Source of the DNA: Azonexus sp.
GTDB lineage: Bacteria; Pseudomonadota; Gammaproteobacteria; Burkholderiales; Rhodocyclaceae
Direction of reading: 5' to 3'
DNA: 10,468 nt
Assembly: GCA_030697085.1 (NCBI GenBank)
Contig: JAUYQT010000048.1
Coordinates: forward strand, 1 to 10,468
In this document: positions 1 through 7,240 of the stretch, in pieces
Layout: the number at the start of each line of letters is the position of its first letter
How positions within the stretch are numbered: the stretch's first letter is position 1
Program-made: the position numbers and the translations under genes
Notes under the pieces: model-generated
Told to the model about the DNA's origin: nothing
Databases searched by the model: none
The model's input: only the letters and a program-made list of their open reading frames with translations

Positions 1-174
1 TTTGTCGATCAAGAGGCCGGCGACGAAACTGACATCCGCCCGACTGCCTTCGATGACACCGACCGGCGCTGCCGGACAGACGATCGTCTGCGTCGTCTTG
101 AGCTTGATCACCGGTCGCCGGTACTTGAGGACGACGTAGCCGCCCGGCCGCTGGGCGAGGCGATAGCTGTCTAG
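1..174 (-). mobile_element. IS66-family transposase (TnpC) fragment, N-terminus missing, runs off the left edge
   Basis: Read on the minus strand from about 174 to 1, one frame is open with almost entirely G/C third positions. It gives a peptide beginning [20 protein letters not shown] and continuing through PVGVIEGSRADVSFVAGLLIDK. I recognise this as the middle of an IS66-type TnpC transposase, the segment just before the conserved HLPLYRQ region. The N-terminal helix-turn-helix and leucine-zipper part that TnpC normally has (about 150 residues) is absent, because the homology starts within a few bases of the nrdJ stop codon (171-173). The frame stays open upstream to an ATG at 249, but those codons lie inside nrdJ and do not look like TnpC. 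I therefore read this as a 5'-truncated remnant. The rest, including the DDE catalytic domain, lies outside the window. The family call comes from memory of the motif pattern, not a search. Confidence 0.6.
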
Positions 175-3071
175 CCGCAGGTTCCGACTGCTCCGCAGGC
201 TGTACAAAAATCGCAGCCATCTTTGCGAATCATCGTGTGGTTGCCGCATTCGCTACAAAGTTTTCCCTGAGTTGGATGCACCTTGTTGCTGGAGGTATTT
301 TCCGGCGCTTCTAGGATGCCCATCTGCTGGAGCGGGAAGCCGCTTTCATCGAGGATGCAGAGCATGGCGTAGCGGTGGATGATTAGCTGGGCAATGTAGG
401 CCACTGTAGATGGGTAGGTCTGTTGTTTGCGTGAGCCTGGAATGAAGGCCATGAAATCGCCAAGCGGCTCGGAGTAGTCGAGTAGCTTGCGTAGCTTCAT
501 GCCGATCCAGGCCGGGTCGAGAACGCGCATGTCGAGCGAGAGCAGTTTTGATAGGCCATCGAGGGCGCGCGGGTAATTGCAGGAGAGCCACATTGAGTAG
601 GGGCGGGTGACGCCGTCGGGCAGGGTGATTTCTTTGAGGCCGAGGACGAAATCTTCGCCGGTGGACGGGTTATTGATATCGACTGTCCAAGAGAGGGTGC
701 CGTCAGTGCCGGTTTTCGGTTCTTTGGTGCTGAACAGGGCGTCCTTGACCGGAGTTGGACCTTCCTGGTTGAAAGCGCTGAGTTGTTCGCAACGCCAGCG
801 GATGATTTGCGACATGGCGGAAACGACAGACGGTACGCGTTTGCGTTCACCGTGCGGCGGCATGGGGATCTCGAAGGCGTCGCCGGGTGTCTTGGCGAGG
901 GCGTCGAGCTTCATTTCCAGCCAGGCGTGATCGTTGGCGCGCATGTCCATCGACAGCGTCTTGGCAACGGCACCCAGACCGCGCGGTTCGGCCGGGCCAT
1001 TGGCCCAGACTTCAAACGGCCAGGCGCGGCCTTCCGGTTCAACGTGGCCGACAAACAGCGCGAACTTGCCGATCGGCGAGTCGAGCATGTAGGTCCAGCA
1101 CAGGTTGCCTTCCGGCAGGTTCGGGCGACCCGGCCAGCGCAGGCTGGAAAGAACCGGGGCTGGCAGATTCTTGATCGACAGGCGGCGGTTGGCATCGGAG
1201 ACGAAATCCTGCGGCGATTTGGCGTCGACCGTAGCATTTTCGATTTTGCTCGGCTCGCTGGTCACGGAAAGCACCGAGCCAAGCACGCTGTTCGGGCGGT
1301 AGGTGGCCAGGCCCTTGAGACCGGATTTCCAGGCGCTCATGTAGAGATCCTGGAAATTTTCGTAGGGATAGTCGCCCGGGACATTGACGGTCTTGGAAAT
1401 GGCGGTGTCGATGTAGGGAGCGACCGCAGCGACCATGTCCTTATGGGCAGCGGCGGAGATTTCCAGCGCAGTGACGAAGTAGTCGGGCAGCTTGTTCACG
1501 TCGCCGCCGAGGTGCTTGTAGAGACGCCAGGCGTAGTCTTCAACCGAATATTCTTTCAGCGTGCCGTCCGGCATGCGCTTTTTGCGGTTGTAGGTCCAGG
1601 AGAAGGGCGGTTCGATGCCGTTCGAGGCGTTGTCGGCGAAGGCCAGTGAGATGGTGCCGGTCGGCGCGATGGAGAGCAGGTGCGAATTGCGCAGGCCGTG
1701 CTTGCGGATTTCGGCCTTGATGTCGCTGGGCAGGCGGGAGGCGAAGTTGCCGCCGGAGAGATAGAGTTCGGCGTTGAAGAGCGGGAAGGCGCCACGGTCC
1801 TTGGCCATTTCAACCGAATACAGGTAGGCAGTATCGCGCATGAATTCGGTGATACGGGTTGCCATGGCGCGGGCTTCCGGCTTGTCGTAGGCGAGGCGAA
1901 GCATGGCCAGTGCATCGCCCAGACCGGTAAAGCCGAGGCCGATGCGGCGCTTGTTGGCGGCTTCCTGGCGCTGGCGCTCAAGCGGCCAGTGGGTGGCTTC
2001 CAGCACGTTGTCGAGCATGCGGGTGGAAATGCGGACAACTTCGGCAAAACCGTTGAAGTCGAAGTCTGCCTGTTCGGAGAACGGGTGCTTGATGAAGACG
2101 GTCAGGTTGATCGAGCCCAGGCAGCAGCAGCCGTAGGGCGGCAACGGTTGCTCGGCGCAGGGGTTGGTCGCCTCGATCACTTCGCAGTAATTGAGGTTGT
2201 TGTCCTTGTTCATGCGGTCAAGGAACAGGATGCCCGGCTCGGCGTGGTCGTAGGTGGATTTCATCACCTGATCCCACAGATCGCGGGCGCGTACCTTGCG
2301 GTATACCCAGATGCCGTCTTCGCGCTGATAGGCGCCCGCCGAGAGCATGTCGGTATTCGGTTCAGCGCGATGGACCAGTTCGACAAAACCGTCGGTATCA
2401 ACCGCTTCCATGAAGGCGTCGCTGACGCCGATGGAAAGGTTGAAGTTGGTCAGGTCGCCCTTGTCCTTGGCGTGGATGAATTCTTCGATATCCGGATGGT
2501 CGCAGCGCAGCACGCCCATTTGGGCGCCACGGCGAGCGCCGGCCGATTCAACGGTTTCGCAGGAGCGGTCGAACACACGCATGTAGGAAACCGGGCCGGA
2601 GGCGCGTGAGTGCGTGCCTTTGACGTGCGCACCTTGCGGGCGGATGCTGGAGAAGTCGTAACCGACACCGCCGCCGCGGCGCATGGTTTCGGCGGCTTCG
2701 GCCAGGGCGGTGTAGATGCCGGGTTTGCCATCGGTGGTTTCGACGATGGAGTCGCCAACCGGTTGCACGAAGCAGTTGATCAGCGTCGCCTGAAGATCGG
2801 TGCCGGCAGCGGAGTTGATGCGACCCGCCGGAATGAAACCGTTTTCCTGGGCCCACAGGAAGCGGGCTTCCCAATGTGCCTTGTCCTTTTCCTGCTCGAT
2901 CTGGGCCAGCGCGTAGGCGACACGGCGACGCACGTCATGAACATTGGTTTCCTTGCCCTTGGCGTACTTTTCGATCAGCACTTCACCGGAAATTTCCTGC
3001 TCTGGTAGCGGGGCGAATTGGGGTGGGGCGGGGATGTCAGTCAGCGACAGTTGTTCGGAAACATGGCTCAT
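171..3071 (-). CDS. nrdJ: Adenosylcobalamin-dependent (class II) ribonucleoside-diphosphate reductase NrdJ
   Basis: NrdJ reduces ribonucleotides to deoxyribonucleotides in the cytoplasm, using B12 to make the thiyl radical, so it works with or without oxygen. The 966-residue product has the RNR barrel. The redox cysteine is in INCFV (C100). The active-site N-x-C-x-E motif, within NPCAEQPL, places N303, C305 and E307. [11 protein letters not shown] and [14 protein letters not shown] loops are also visible. Residues about 644-904 hold two related C-terminal-type domains in tandem. The tail is a cysteine-rich CxxC...CxxC...CG segment (C939, C942, C953, C956, C959, C965), the usual zinc-ribbon/thiol-shuttle end of NrdJ. 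I chose the ATG at 3071 because GAGGAG sits 6 nt upstream. An in-frame ATG at 3113 would add 14 residues but has no ribosome binding site. Two NrdR-like boxes lie upstream. No partner subunit is expected for class II. The stop codon abuts an IS66 remnant, but the C-terminus looks complete. Confidence 0.93.
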   Translation of the reverse strand: MSHVSEQLSLTDIPAPPQFAPLPEQEISGEVLIEKYAKGKETNVHDVRRRVAYALAQIEQEKDKAHWEARFLWAQENGFIPAGRINSAAGTDLQATLINCFVQPVGDSIVETTDGKPGIYTALAEAAETMRRGGGVGYDFSSIRPQGAHVKGTHSRASGPVSYMRVFDRSCETVESAGARRGAQMGVLRCDHPDIEEFIHAKDKGDLTNFNLSIGVSDAFMEAVDTDGFVELVHRAEPNTDMLSAGAYQREDGIWVYRKVRARDLWDQVMKSTYDHAEPGILFLDRMNKDNNLNYCEVIEATNPCAEQPLPPYGCCCLGSINLTVFIKHPFSEQADFDFNGFAEVVRISTRMLDNVLEATHWPLERQRQEAANKRRIGLGFTGLGDALAMLRLAYDKPEARAMATRITEFMRDTAYLYSVEMAKDRGAFPLFNAELYLSGGNFASRLPSDIKAEIRKHGLRNSHLLSIAPTGTISLAFADNASNGIEPPFSWTYNRKKRMPDGTLKEYSVEDYAWRLYKHLGGDVNKLPDYFVTALEISAAAHKDMVAAVAPYIDTAISKTVNVPGDYPYENFQDLYMSAWKSGLKGLATYRPNSVLGSVLSVTSEPSKIENATVDAKSPQDFVSDANRRLSIKNLPAPVLSSLRWPGRPNLPEGNLCWTYMLDSPIGKFALFVGHVEPEGRAWPFEVWANGPAEPRGLGAVAKTLSMDMRANDHAWLEMKLDALAKTPGDAFEIPMPPHGERKRVPSVVSAMSQIIRWRCEQLSAFNQEGPTPVKDALFSTKEPKTGTDGTLSWTVDINNPSTGEDFVLGLKEITLPDGVTRPYSMWLSCNYPRALDGLSKLLSLDMRVLDPAWIGMKLRKLLDYSEPLGDFMAFIPGSRKQQTYPSTVAYIAQLIIHRYAMLCILDESGFPLQQMGILEAPENTSSNKVHPTQGKLCSECGNHTMIRKDGCDFCTACGAVGTCG

Positions 3072-3128
3072 TGTTTGCTCCTCGGTATGGCGGTGTTTTT
3101 TAGGCTTGATCATTTTCGGATGGCTGAC

Positions 3129-3157
3129 AATCTACTAGATATAGTAGGTCAAATCAA
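3129..3157 (-). promoter_or_regulatory. Probable sigma-70-type promoter of nrdJ
   Basis: On the minus strand, TTGATT (3152-3157) and TAGATT (3129-3134) are separated by exactly 17 bp. Each matches 4 of 6 positions of the -35 and -10 consensus. Transcription would begin near 3122, leaving a leader of about 50 nt before the ATG at 3071. The spacer contains the proximal NrdR-like box, so repressor binding there would block RNA polymerase. Confidence 0.5.
3132..3147 (-). promoter_or_regulatory. NrdR-like box, promoter-proximal
   Basis: The minus-strand sequence CTACTATATCTAGTAG matches about 11 of 16 positions of the NrdR box (consensus roughly acaCwAtATaTwGtgt). It is also an inverted repeat with arms CTACTA/TAGTAG. 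It overlaps the nrdJ promoter spacer. NrdR is the ATP/dATP-sensing repressor of ribonucleotide reductase genes; its own gene is not in this window. Confidence 0.65.
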
Positions 3158-3162
3158 TCCGT

Positions 3163-3178
3163 TGACTATATGTAGTGT
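3163..3178 (-). promoter_or_regulatory. NrdR-like box, promoter-distal
   Basis: The minus-strand sequence ACACTACATATAGTCA matches about 13 of 16 positions of the NrdR box consensus. Its centre (3170.5) is 31.0 bp from the centre of the proximal box (3139.5). That is three helical turns, the arrangement known for paired NrdR boxes upstream of nrd operons. Confidence 0.75.
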
Positions 3179-3224
3179 TTTCTGCATCAGGTGCAAGCTC
3201 TTTGGCATGTGCTTGAAAAGCCCG

Positions 3225-3261
3225 AAAAAACAAGGCCCCGGCAACTTTCGTCGCCGGGGCC
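3225..3261 (-). terminator. Rho-independent terminator of the ackA-distal end of the operon
   Basis: A perfect 9-bp GC-rich stem is formed by GGCCCCGGC (3234-3242) and GCCGGGGCC (3253-3261) with a 10-nt loop. Read on the minus strand it is followed by TTGTTTTTTC (the T-run is the A-run at 3225-3230). It starts about 20 nt after the ackA stop codon. On the plus strand no T-run follows, so it acts for the minus-strand operon only. It also insulates the nrdJ promoter from read-through. Confidence 0.9.
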
Positions 3262-3281
3262 CGAGGCAAAAATAATTTTAA

Positions 3282-4463
3282 TTAAAGGGCCAATAAGGTC
3301 TGAGCGTGGTGGGCCATCATCCACTCTTCGTTGGTCGGAATAACCAGCACATCGACACTGCTATTCCCGGCACCGATATGCAACTCATGGCGGGCATTGG
3401 CTTCAGGATTGAGGCGAATGCCCAGCCATTCCAGTTGCAGGCAAACGCGGCGGCGAACCTCCGCGGCGTGTTCGCCAATGCCGCCGGTGAACACCAGCGC
3501 ATCGAGGCCGCCTGCCGCAGCAGCCAGCGAACCGAGCTCACGCACGATGCGGTAGCAGAAGAGATCGACGGCCTCCTGCGCTTCCGGTTTGTCGCTGGCG
3601 AGCAGGGTGCGCATGTCTTGCGAAATACCGGAGACGCCGAGCAGGCCGGATTCCTTGTAGAGCATCTTGGTCATTTCCTTGACCCCGAGGCCCTTGGTTT
3701 CCATCAGGTGCAGGATGACGCCGGGGTCGAGATTGCCGCAGCGCGTGCCCATGACCAACCCGTCGATGGTCGAGAAACCGAGGGTAGTGGCCAGGCATTT
3801 GCGGCCGACCATGGCGGCCATGCTGGCGCCGTTGCCGAGGTGGGCAACGACGACACGGCCGTCGGCCCGAGTGGAGTGTTGGGGCAGGGCGCGGGCGATG
3901 AATTCGTAGGAAAGGCCGTGAAAACCGTAGCGTTTGATGCCTTCGGCGGTCAACGCCCGGGGCAGGCCAAAAGCCTGGGCGACCTGGGGCTGGCTGCGGT
4001 GAAAGGCGGTATCGAAACAGGCGATTTGCGACACCTTCGGCAGCAGGGCCTGGAGGGCGACGATGCCGGCGACGTTGTGCGGTTGATGCAAGGGGGCCAG
4101 CGGAATGAAGCTGGTCAGGTGATCGAGCACCCGGTCGTCGATGATGGTCGGCTGCGAGTAACGCTCGCCGCCATGCACGACGCGGTGGCCGACTGCGACG
4201 ATTTCCCAGTCGGCATGGCTGGCGGTGAACCATTTGAGCAATGCGTCAAACGATTGTGCGTGGCTGACCTGCTGGCCGGCCAAAAGCTGGTCGGCAATGC
4301 GCTCGCCCGCCTTGTTCTTGGCGACCATCTTGGTGGCGTCGGTGCCGATGCCGTCGATCTGGCCGGAAACTTCGGCGTCCGGGGAAATCGGGTGAGCCAG
4401 TGAAAAGAGTGCAAATTTGATCGATGACGAGCCGGCGTTGATCGTCAGAATTCCCTGTTTCAT
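3282..4463 (-). CDS. ackA: Acetate (acyl) kinase AckA
   Basis: AckA interconverts acetyl-phosphate plus ADP with acetate plus ATP in the cytoplasm. Some relatives accept propionyl- or butyryl-phosphate. The 393-residue product is close to the usual 400. It carries the ASKHA-family signatures in order: TINAGSSSIKF (residues 7-17), VVHGG, FDTAFH, YGFHGLSYEF, HLGNGASMAA, DGLVMGTRCGNLDPG, FTGGIGEHAAEVR and NEEWMMA near the end. I chose the ATG at 4463, which begins MKQGILTIN as in family members. AGGA lies 10 nt upstream and the preceding gene stops one base earlier (4465). ATGs at 4472 and 4511 are in frame, but the first has its AGGA only 1 nt away and the second lies well inside the upstream gene. 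The gene is last in the operon, directly after the phosphotransacylase that supplies its substrate, and is followed by a strong terminator. Confidence 0.95.
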   Translation of the reverse strand: MKQGILTINAGSSSIKFALFSLAHPISPDAEVSGQIDGIGTDATKMVAKNKAGERIADQLLAGQQVSHAQSFDALLKWFTASHADWEIVAVGHRVVHGGERYSQPTIIDDRVLDHLTSFIPLAPLHQPHNVAGIVALQALLPKVSQIACFDTAFHRSQPQVAQAFGLPRALTAEGIKRYGFHGLSYEFIARALPQHSTRADGRVVVAHLGNGASMAAMVGRKCLATTLGFSTIDGLVMGTRCGNLDPGVILHLMETKGLGVKEMTKMLYKESGLLGVSGISQDMRTLLASDKPEAQEAVDLFCYRIVRELGSLAAAAGGLDALVFTGGIGEHAAEVRRRVCLQLEWLGIRLNPEANARHELHIGAGNSSVDVLVIPTNEEWMMAHHAQTLLAL

Positions 4464-4464
4464 G

Positions 4465-5883
4465 TCAGACATTTCCTGTTTTTCTGTTGTGGTGGGCCAC
4501 CAGCGCGGCAATGACGCAGGAAGCGATGCGGGTTTCGGCGGTGTCGGCGCGGCTGGTCAGCACAATGGGGACACGGGTGCCGAGAACAATGCCGGCAGTC
4601 AGTGCATTGGCCAGATATTCAAGCTGCTTGGCCAGCATGTTGCCGGATTCGAGATCGGGGACGACGAGGATTTCGGCATGGCCGGCGACCGCCGACTTGA
4701 TGCCTTTGGTTTTGGCCGCGATGATCGATACGGCATTGTCAAAGGCGAGCGGGCCATCGAGAATGCCGCCCTTGATCTGGCCGCGATCGGCCATTTTGCA
4801 GAGGGCGGCGGCATCAAGGGTGGATTGAATTTTCGGGTTGACCGTTTCAACGGCCGAGAGAATCGCCACCTTGGGTTCGGGAATGCCGATGATGTGGGCG
4901 AGGTCGATGGCGTTCTGGATGATGTGCATCTTCTCTTCCAGCGTCGGCGCGATGTTGATGGCGGCATCGGTAATCAGCAGCGGACGGTGGTAGGTCGGCA
5001 CTTCCATGACGAAAACGTGGCTGATCCGGCGCGAGGTGCGCAGGCCGTTGGCGCGCGAAACGACTTCGCTCATCAGTTCGTCGGTATGCAGGCTACCCTT
5101 CATCAAGGCTTCGGCATCGCCGGTACGCACCAGCGACACGGCGATAGCGGCCGAGTCGTGACTGTGGCGGGCGTTGACGATACGGATGCCGTGCAGATCA
5201 ATGCCGAATTCTTCAGCCACTGAACGGATTTTGGCTTCAGGTCCAACCAGAATCGGTTCGATGATGCCTTCCTGGAAAGCGAAGACGGCTCCCTTGAGCG
5301 ACTCTTGGTCGCACGGGTGGGCAACCGCGGTCGGGATCGGCTCCAGCCCTTTGACGCGAGCCAGCAGGCGGGTGTAGCGCTCATGCTTGTCGTCAATGCT
5401 GACGCCCGGTCGATGGCTATCCTGCAGGCGCGAAATTTTTTCGGTCGGGGCCAGCACTTCCGCGGTGCCGCGGACAACCTGCAGCCCTTCCTGGTTGGTG
5501 CAGACGCAGTCAAAAATCACATGTTGGTTGTGATCAAATTTCTGTTTGGCGGTGACGGTGACGGTGACGATGTCGCCAATGGTGACCGGCCGTGCAAAGT
5601 GCAAGGACTGGTCAATCAGCGTGGTTCCCGGACCGGGAAACTGGGTGCCCAGCACCGTTGAAATCAGAGAGCCGCTCCACATGCCGTGGGCGATCACTTC
5701 GCGGAACATACCGCTTTCCGAATACGCTGGGTCGGCGAGGCCCGGATTGAAGTCGCCAGTCAGCACGGCAAACAGTTTGACGTCTTCCGGCATCAAGGTT
5801 CTGACGAGGCTGGCGGTATCCCCGATCTGGATTTCGTCGTAGGTCTTGTTGACCAGATGTAGCTGCTCGTTGCTTTCGTGCAT
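4465..5883 (-). CDS. MaoC-like hydratase domain fused to phosphate acetyl/butyryltransferase
   Basis: This is a 472-residue two-domain protein. Residues about 10-150 form a MaoC/PhaJ-type hot-dog domain, which in relatives hydrates enoyl-CoA to (R)-3-hydroxyacyl-CoA; the GDFNP segment and IAHGMWSGSL helix are visible. Residues about 165-470 form a phosphate acetyl/butyryltransferase domain, which turns acyl-CoA plus phosphate into acyl-phosphate. Recognisable there are the HPCDQESLKGA, ITDAAINIAPTLEEK and ILDGPLAFDNA segments. The fusion is a known type, annotated as bifunctional enoyl-CoA hydratase/phosphate acetyltransferase. The catalytic Asp of the MaoC domain is present (D44), but the His expected five residues later is Leu (L49, codon CTC at 5737-5739), so hydratase activity is doubtful. 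The start at 5883 has AGGAG 7 nt upstream. The stop is 1 nt before ackA, implying translational coupling. Acetyl versus butyryl preference cannot be read from the sequence. Confidence 0.9.
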   Translation of the reverse strand: MHESNEQLHLVNKTYDEIQIGDTASLVRTLMPEDVKLFAVLTGDFNPGLADPAYSESGMFREVIAHGMWSGSLISTVLGTQFPGPGTTLIDQSLHFARPVTIGDIVTVTVTAKQKFDHNQHVIFDCVCTNQEGLQVVRGTAEVLAPTEKISRLQDSHRPGVSIDDKHERYTRLLARVKGLEPIPTAVAHPCDQESLKGAVFAFQEGIIEPILVGPEAKIRSVAEEFGIDLHGIRIVNARHSHDSAAIAVSLVRTGDAEALMKGSLHTDELMSEVVSRANGLRTSRRISHVFVMEVPTYHRPLLITDAAINIAPTLEEKMHIIQNAIDLAHIIGIPEPKVAILSAVETVNPKIQSTLDAAALCKMADRGQIKGGILDGPLAFDNAVSIIAAKTKGIKSAVAGHAEILVVPDLESGNMLAKQLEYLANALTAGIVLGTRVPIVLTSRADTAETRIASCVIAALVAHHNRKTGNV

Positions 5884-5938
5884 GTTGTTGCTCCTAAAAG
5901 ACAGTTTTTCTCAGCCTGTCGCCATTAAGGCGGCGAAT

Positions 5939-6742
5939 CTATGCCGAAACTCGCTTATCCAGCCACCTCAGCATGTGTTCGGCGACGGTTTCCCATCGCG
6001 CTTCGAGCATCAGCATATGGCCGGTGCCAGCGGCACGGTAAAGATCGGCGCGCCAGGCGCTGGCGAGAAAGTGAAGCATCGAAGCGGGAAAAACGGCGTC
6101 ATCCATACCGCCGATGACCAGTACCGGCAGTTTGTGTCGGCGAATGCTGAAGCGGGTTTCGGGAAGCGCCATTTCGCTGACGGCTTGTTGGGATTCCGGG
6201 CTAATCATCGGTAAAAATCGGAGCACTTCTTTTACCGAAGTTTCTGGCGAAAAATATATTTTCGTCATTATTTCGTTGGATTCTGCCGATATTTTCCCGT
6301 TGACCGCAGCATCGAGGCATTTCAGAAAATCTGGGTAACGTAGCAGCAGCTGCATTGCGCTACCGGCGGTCCCTGTTGTTGGCACCGGCGAAAGGAAAAT
6401 GGCGGCTGCGGCGGTGTTATTTTCAAGGTAACGTTCGAGCACCCTGGCGCCCATGGAATGCCCAACAACGATTGTCCGGCGGCCGATTTCTGCGATGGCG
6501 TAAGTGACATCGTCAACGTAGTCAGCGAGGCCGAAGTCGTCGATCCGTTCGCGGCCCTCGCTGTCACCATGCCCCGAGAGATCGACTGTAAAGCAGTCGT
6601 AGCCTTGCGCTTGAAAGAAGGGAATGAAGTAGAAGGTCCAGCAGCTCGAATTGACATAGGCGCCATGCACAAAGAGCAGCGCGGCTCGGGATGAGCTGGA
6701 TGATGCGGGATAGCTTTCTATCCGGATGTCGCGTTGTTTCAT
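5939..6742 (-). CDS. Alpha/beta-hydrolase fold protein (serine hydrolase, substrate unknown)
   Basis: The 267-residue product has a complete-looking alpha/beta-hydrolase triad. The nucleophile elbow is GHSMG (Ser96), the acid is in GGMDDAVFP (Asp215, or Asp214) and the base is in GTGHMLML (His242). An oxyanion-hole HGAY motif (26-29) and the DLSGHGDS loop (54-61) are typical of the lysophospholipase/MenH-like branch. No signal peptide or membrane segment is seen, so it is probably cytoplasmic. It begins 6 nt after the stop of the phosphatase gene, and its own ribosome binding site is weak, suggesting translational coupling. A 55-nt gap follows before the MaoC-phosphotransacylase gene. In that setting an acyl-CoA thioesterase or a hydroxyalkanoate ester hydrolase would make sense, but this is inference from context; the sequence supports only the fold and the triad. 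Confidence 0.85.
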   Translation of the reverse strand: MKQRDIRIESYPASSSSSRAALLFVHGAYVNSSCWTFYFIPFFQAQGYDCFTVDLSGHGDSEGRERIDDFGLADYVDDVTYAIAEIGRRTIVVGHSMGARVLERYLENNTAAAAIFLSPVPTTGTAGSAMQLLLRYPDFLKCLDAAVNGKISAESNEIMTKIYFSPETSVKEVLRFLPMISPESQQAVSEMALPETRFSIRRHKLPVLVIGGMDDAVFPASMLHFLASAWRADLYRAAGTGHMLMLEARWETVAEHMLRWLDKRVSA

Positions 6743-6748
6743 TGCGGC

Positions 6749-7237
6749 TCAGTCGGTTCGTTGTTGTGCGCGCCGATCCTGCGTGTGATTGGCGGCAGGA
6801 ATCTCAATTTGTAAATCAGGATATTGATACAGCAAGCGGTCAACCACCCATTGATTCGCGTCATAGGCGAATTCGCGTGCGGACAACGGGGCTTCAGCAT
6901 AAGCCTCAACAAACAGGGCGACAGCAGCTGAGCGGCTGACGCCGTACTCGCAGTGCACGATGACCGATATATCCTCGGGGCCATCACGTAATTTGTGAAC
7001 AAAATTACCAATGCGGCGTGCGATCACGTGGTCGAACATGCCGGGCATGGGGGCTGGCAAGTACTCGTCAGCCGGCATTGCGTCATAAAAAGACAGGCGC
7101 AAGACATCCTTGAAATCATTGCAAAGATTGGCATCCGGCGTACCGGGGTCGGTGATTGAAATAACCGCCGTGTTCGGATTGCCCGCCAGCGATTCTGCGT
7201 GTTCACGCGAAACAAATTTAACTTGTCTGATCGTCAT
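6749..7237 (-). CDS. Dual-specificity/tyrosine-type protein phosphatase
   Basis: The 162-residue product has the CX5R phosphatase signature in VIVHCEYGVSRSAA, giving nucleophile Cys96 and phosphate-binding Arg102. Ser103 sits at the position that usually helps the leaving thiolate. Asp52 in SFYDAMP is a candidate general acid, by position. The size and the HCxxGxSRS form fit the dual-specificity/PTP superfamily, whose members remove phosphate from Tyr/Ser/Thr or from small phospho-substrates. No signal peptide is seen. The start at 7237 has GGAA 6 nt upstream. The gene begins 3 nt after the stop of the kinase-like gene and ends 6 nt before the hydrolase gene, so the three are tightly linked. 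Its partner is probably the kinase-like product upstream; that pairing is inference from adjacency. Confidence 0.8.
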   Translation of the reverse strand: MTIRQVKFVSREHAESLAGNPNTAVISITDPGTPDANLCNDFKDVLRLSFYDAMPADEYLPAPMPGMFDHVIARRIGNFVHKLRDGPEDISVIVHCEYGVSRSAAVALFVEAYAEAPLSAREFAYDANQWVVDRLLYQYPDLQIEIPAANHTQDRRAQQRTD

Positions 7238-7240
7238 GCC

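Noticed and set aside
783..2609. Long plus-strand open frames (783-1649 and 1680-2609) opposite nrdJ
   Set aside because: They are antisense shadows of the GC-rich nrdJ reading frame. Their translations have low-complexity Gly/Val/Asp/Arg composition with no recognisable motif and no ribosome binding site.
3072..3122. Cobalamin riboswitch upstream of nrdJ
   Set aside because: The predicted leader is only about 50 nt, far too short for a B12 riboswitch, and the upstream DNA is occupied by NrdR-like boxes and a terminator.
3306..4403. 365-codon plus-strand frame opposite ackA
   Set aside because: It lies entirely within ackA on the other strand. ackA has full family motifs, and this frame shows only mirrored codon bias.
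4417..5223. 268-codon plus-strand frame opposite the phosphotransacylase gene
   Set aside because: It is a shadow of a clearly recognised gene and has no protein-like motif of its own.
5551..5568. Three tandem copies of GGTGAC
   Set aside because: They encode an alternating Val-Thr beta strand in the MaoC domain, which explains the short repeat.
5884..5938. Small hairpins between the alpha/beta hydrolase and MaoC-Pta genes
   Set aside because: The stems are only 4-5 bp, without a proper T-run next to them, so no terminator or internal promoter can be supported.
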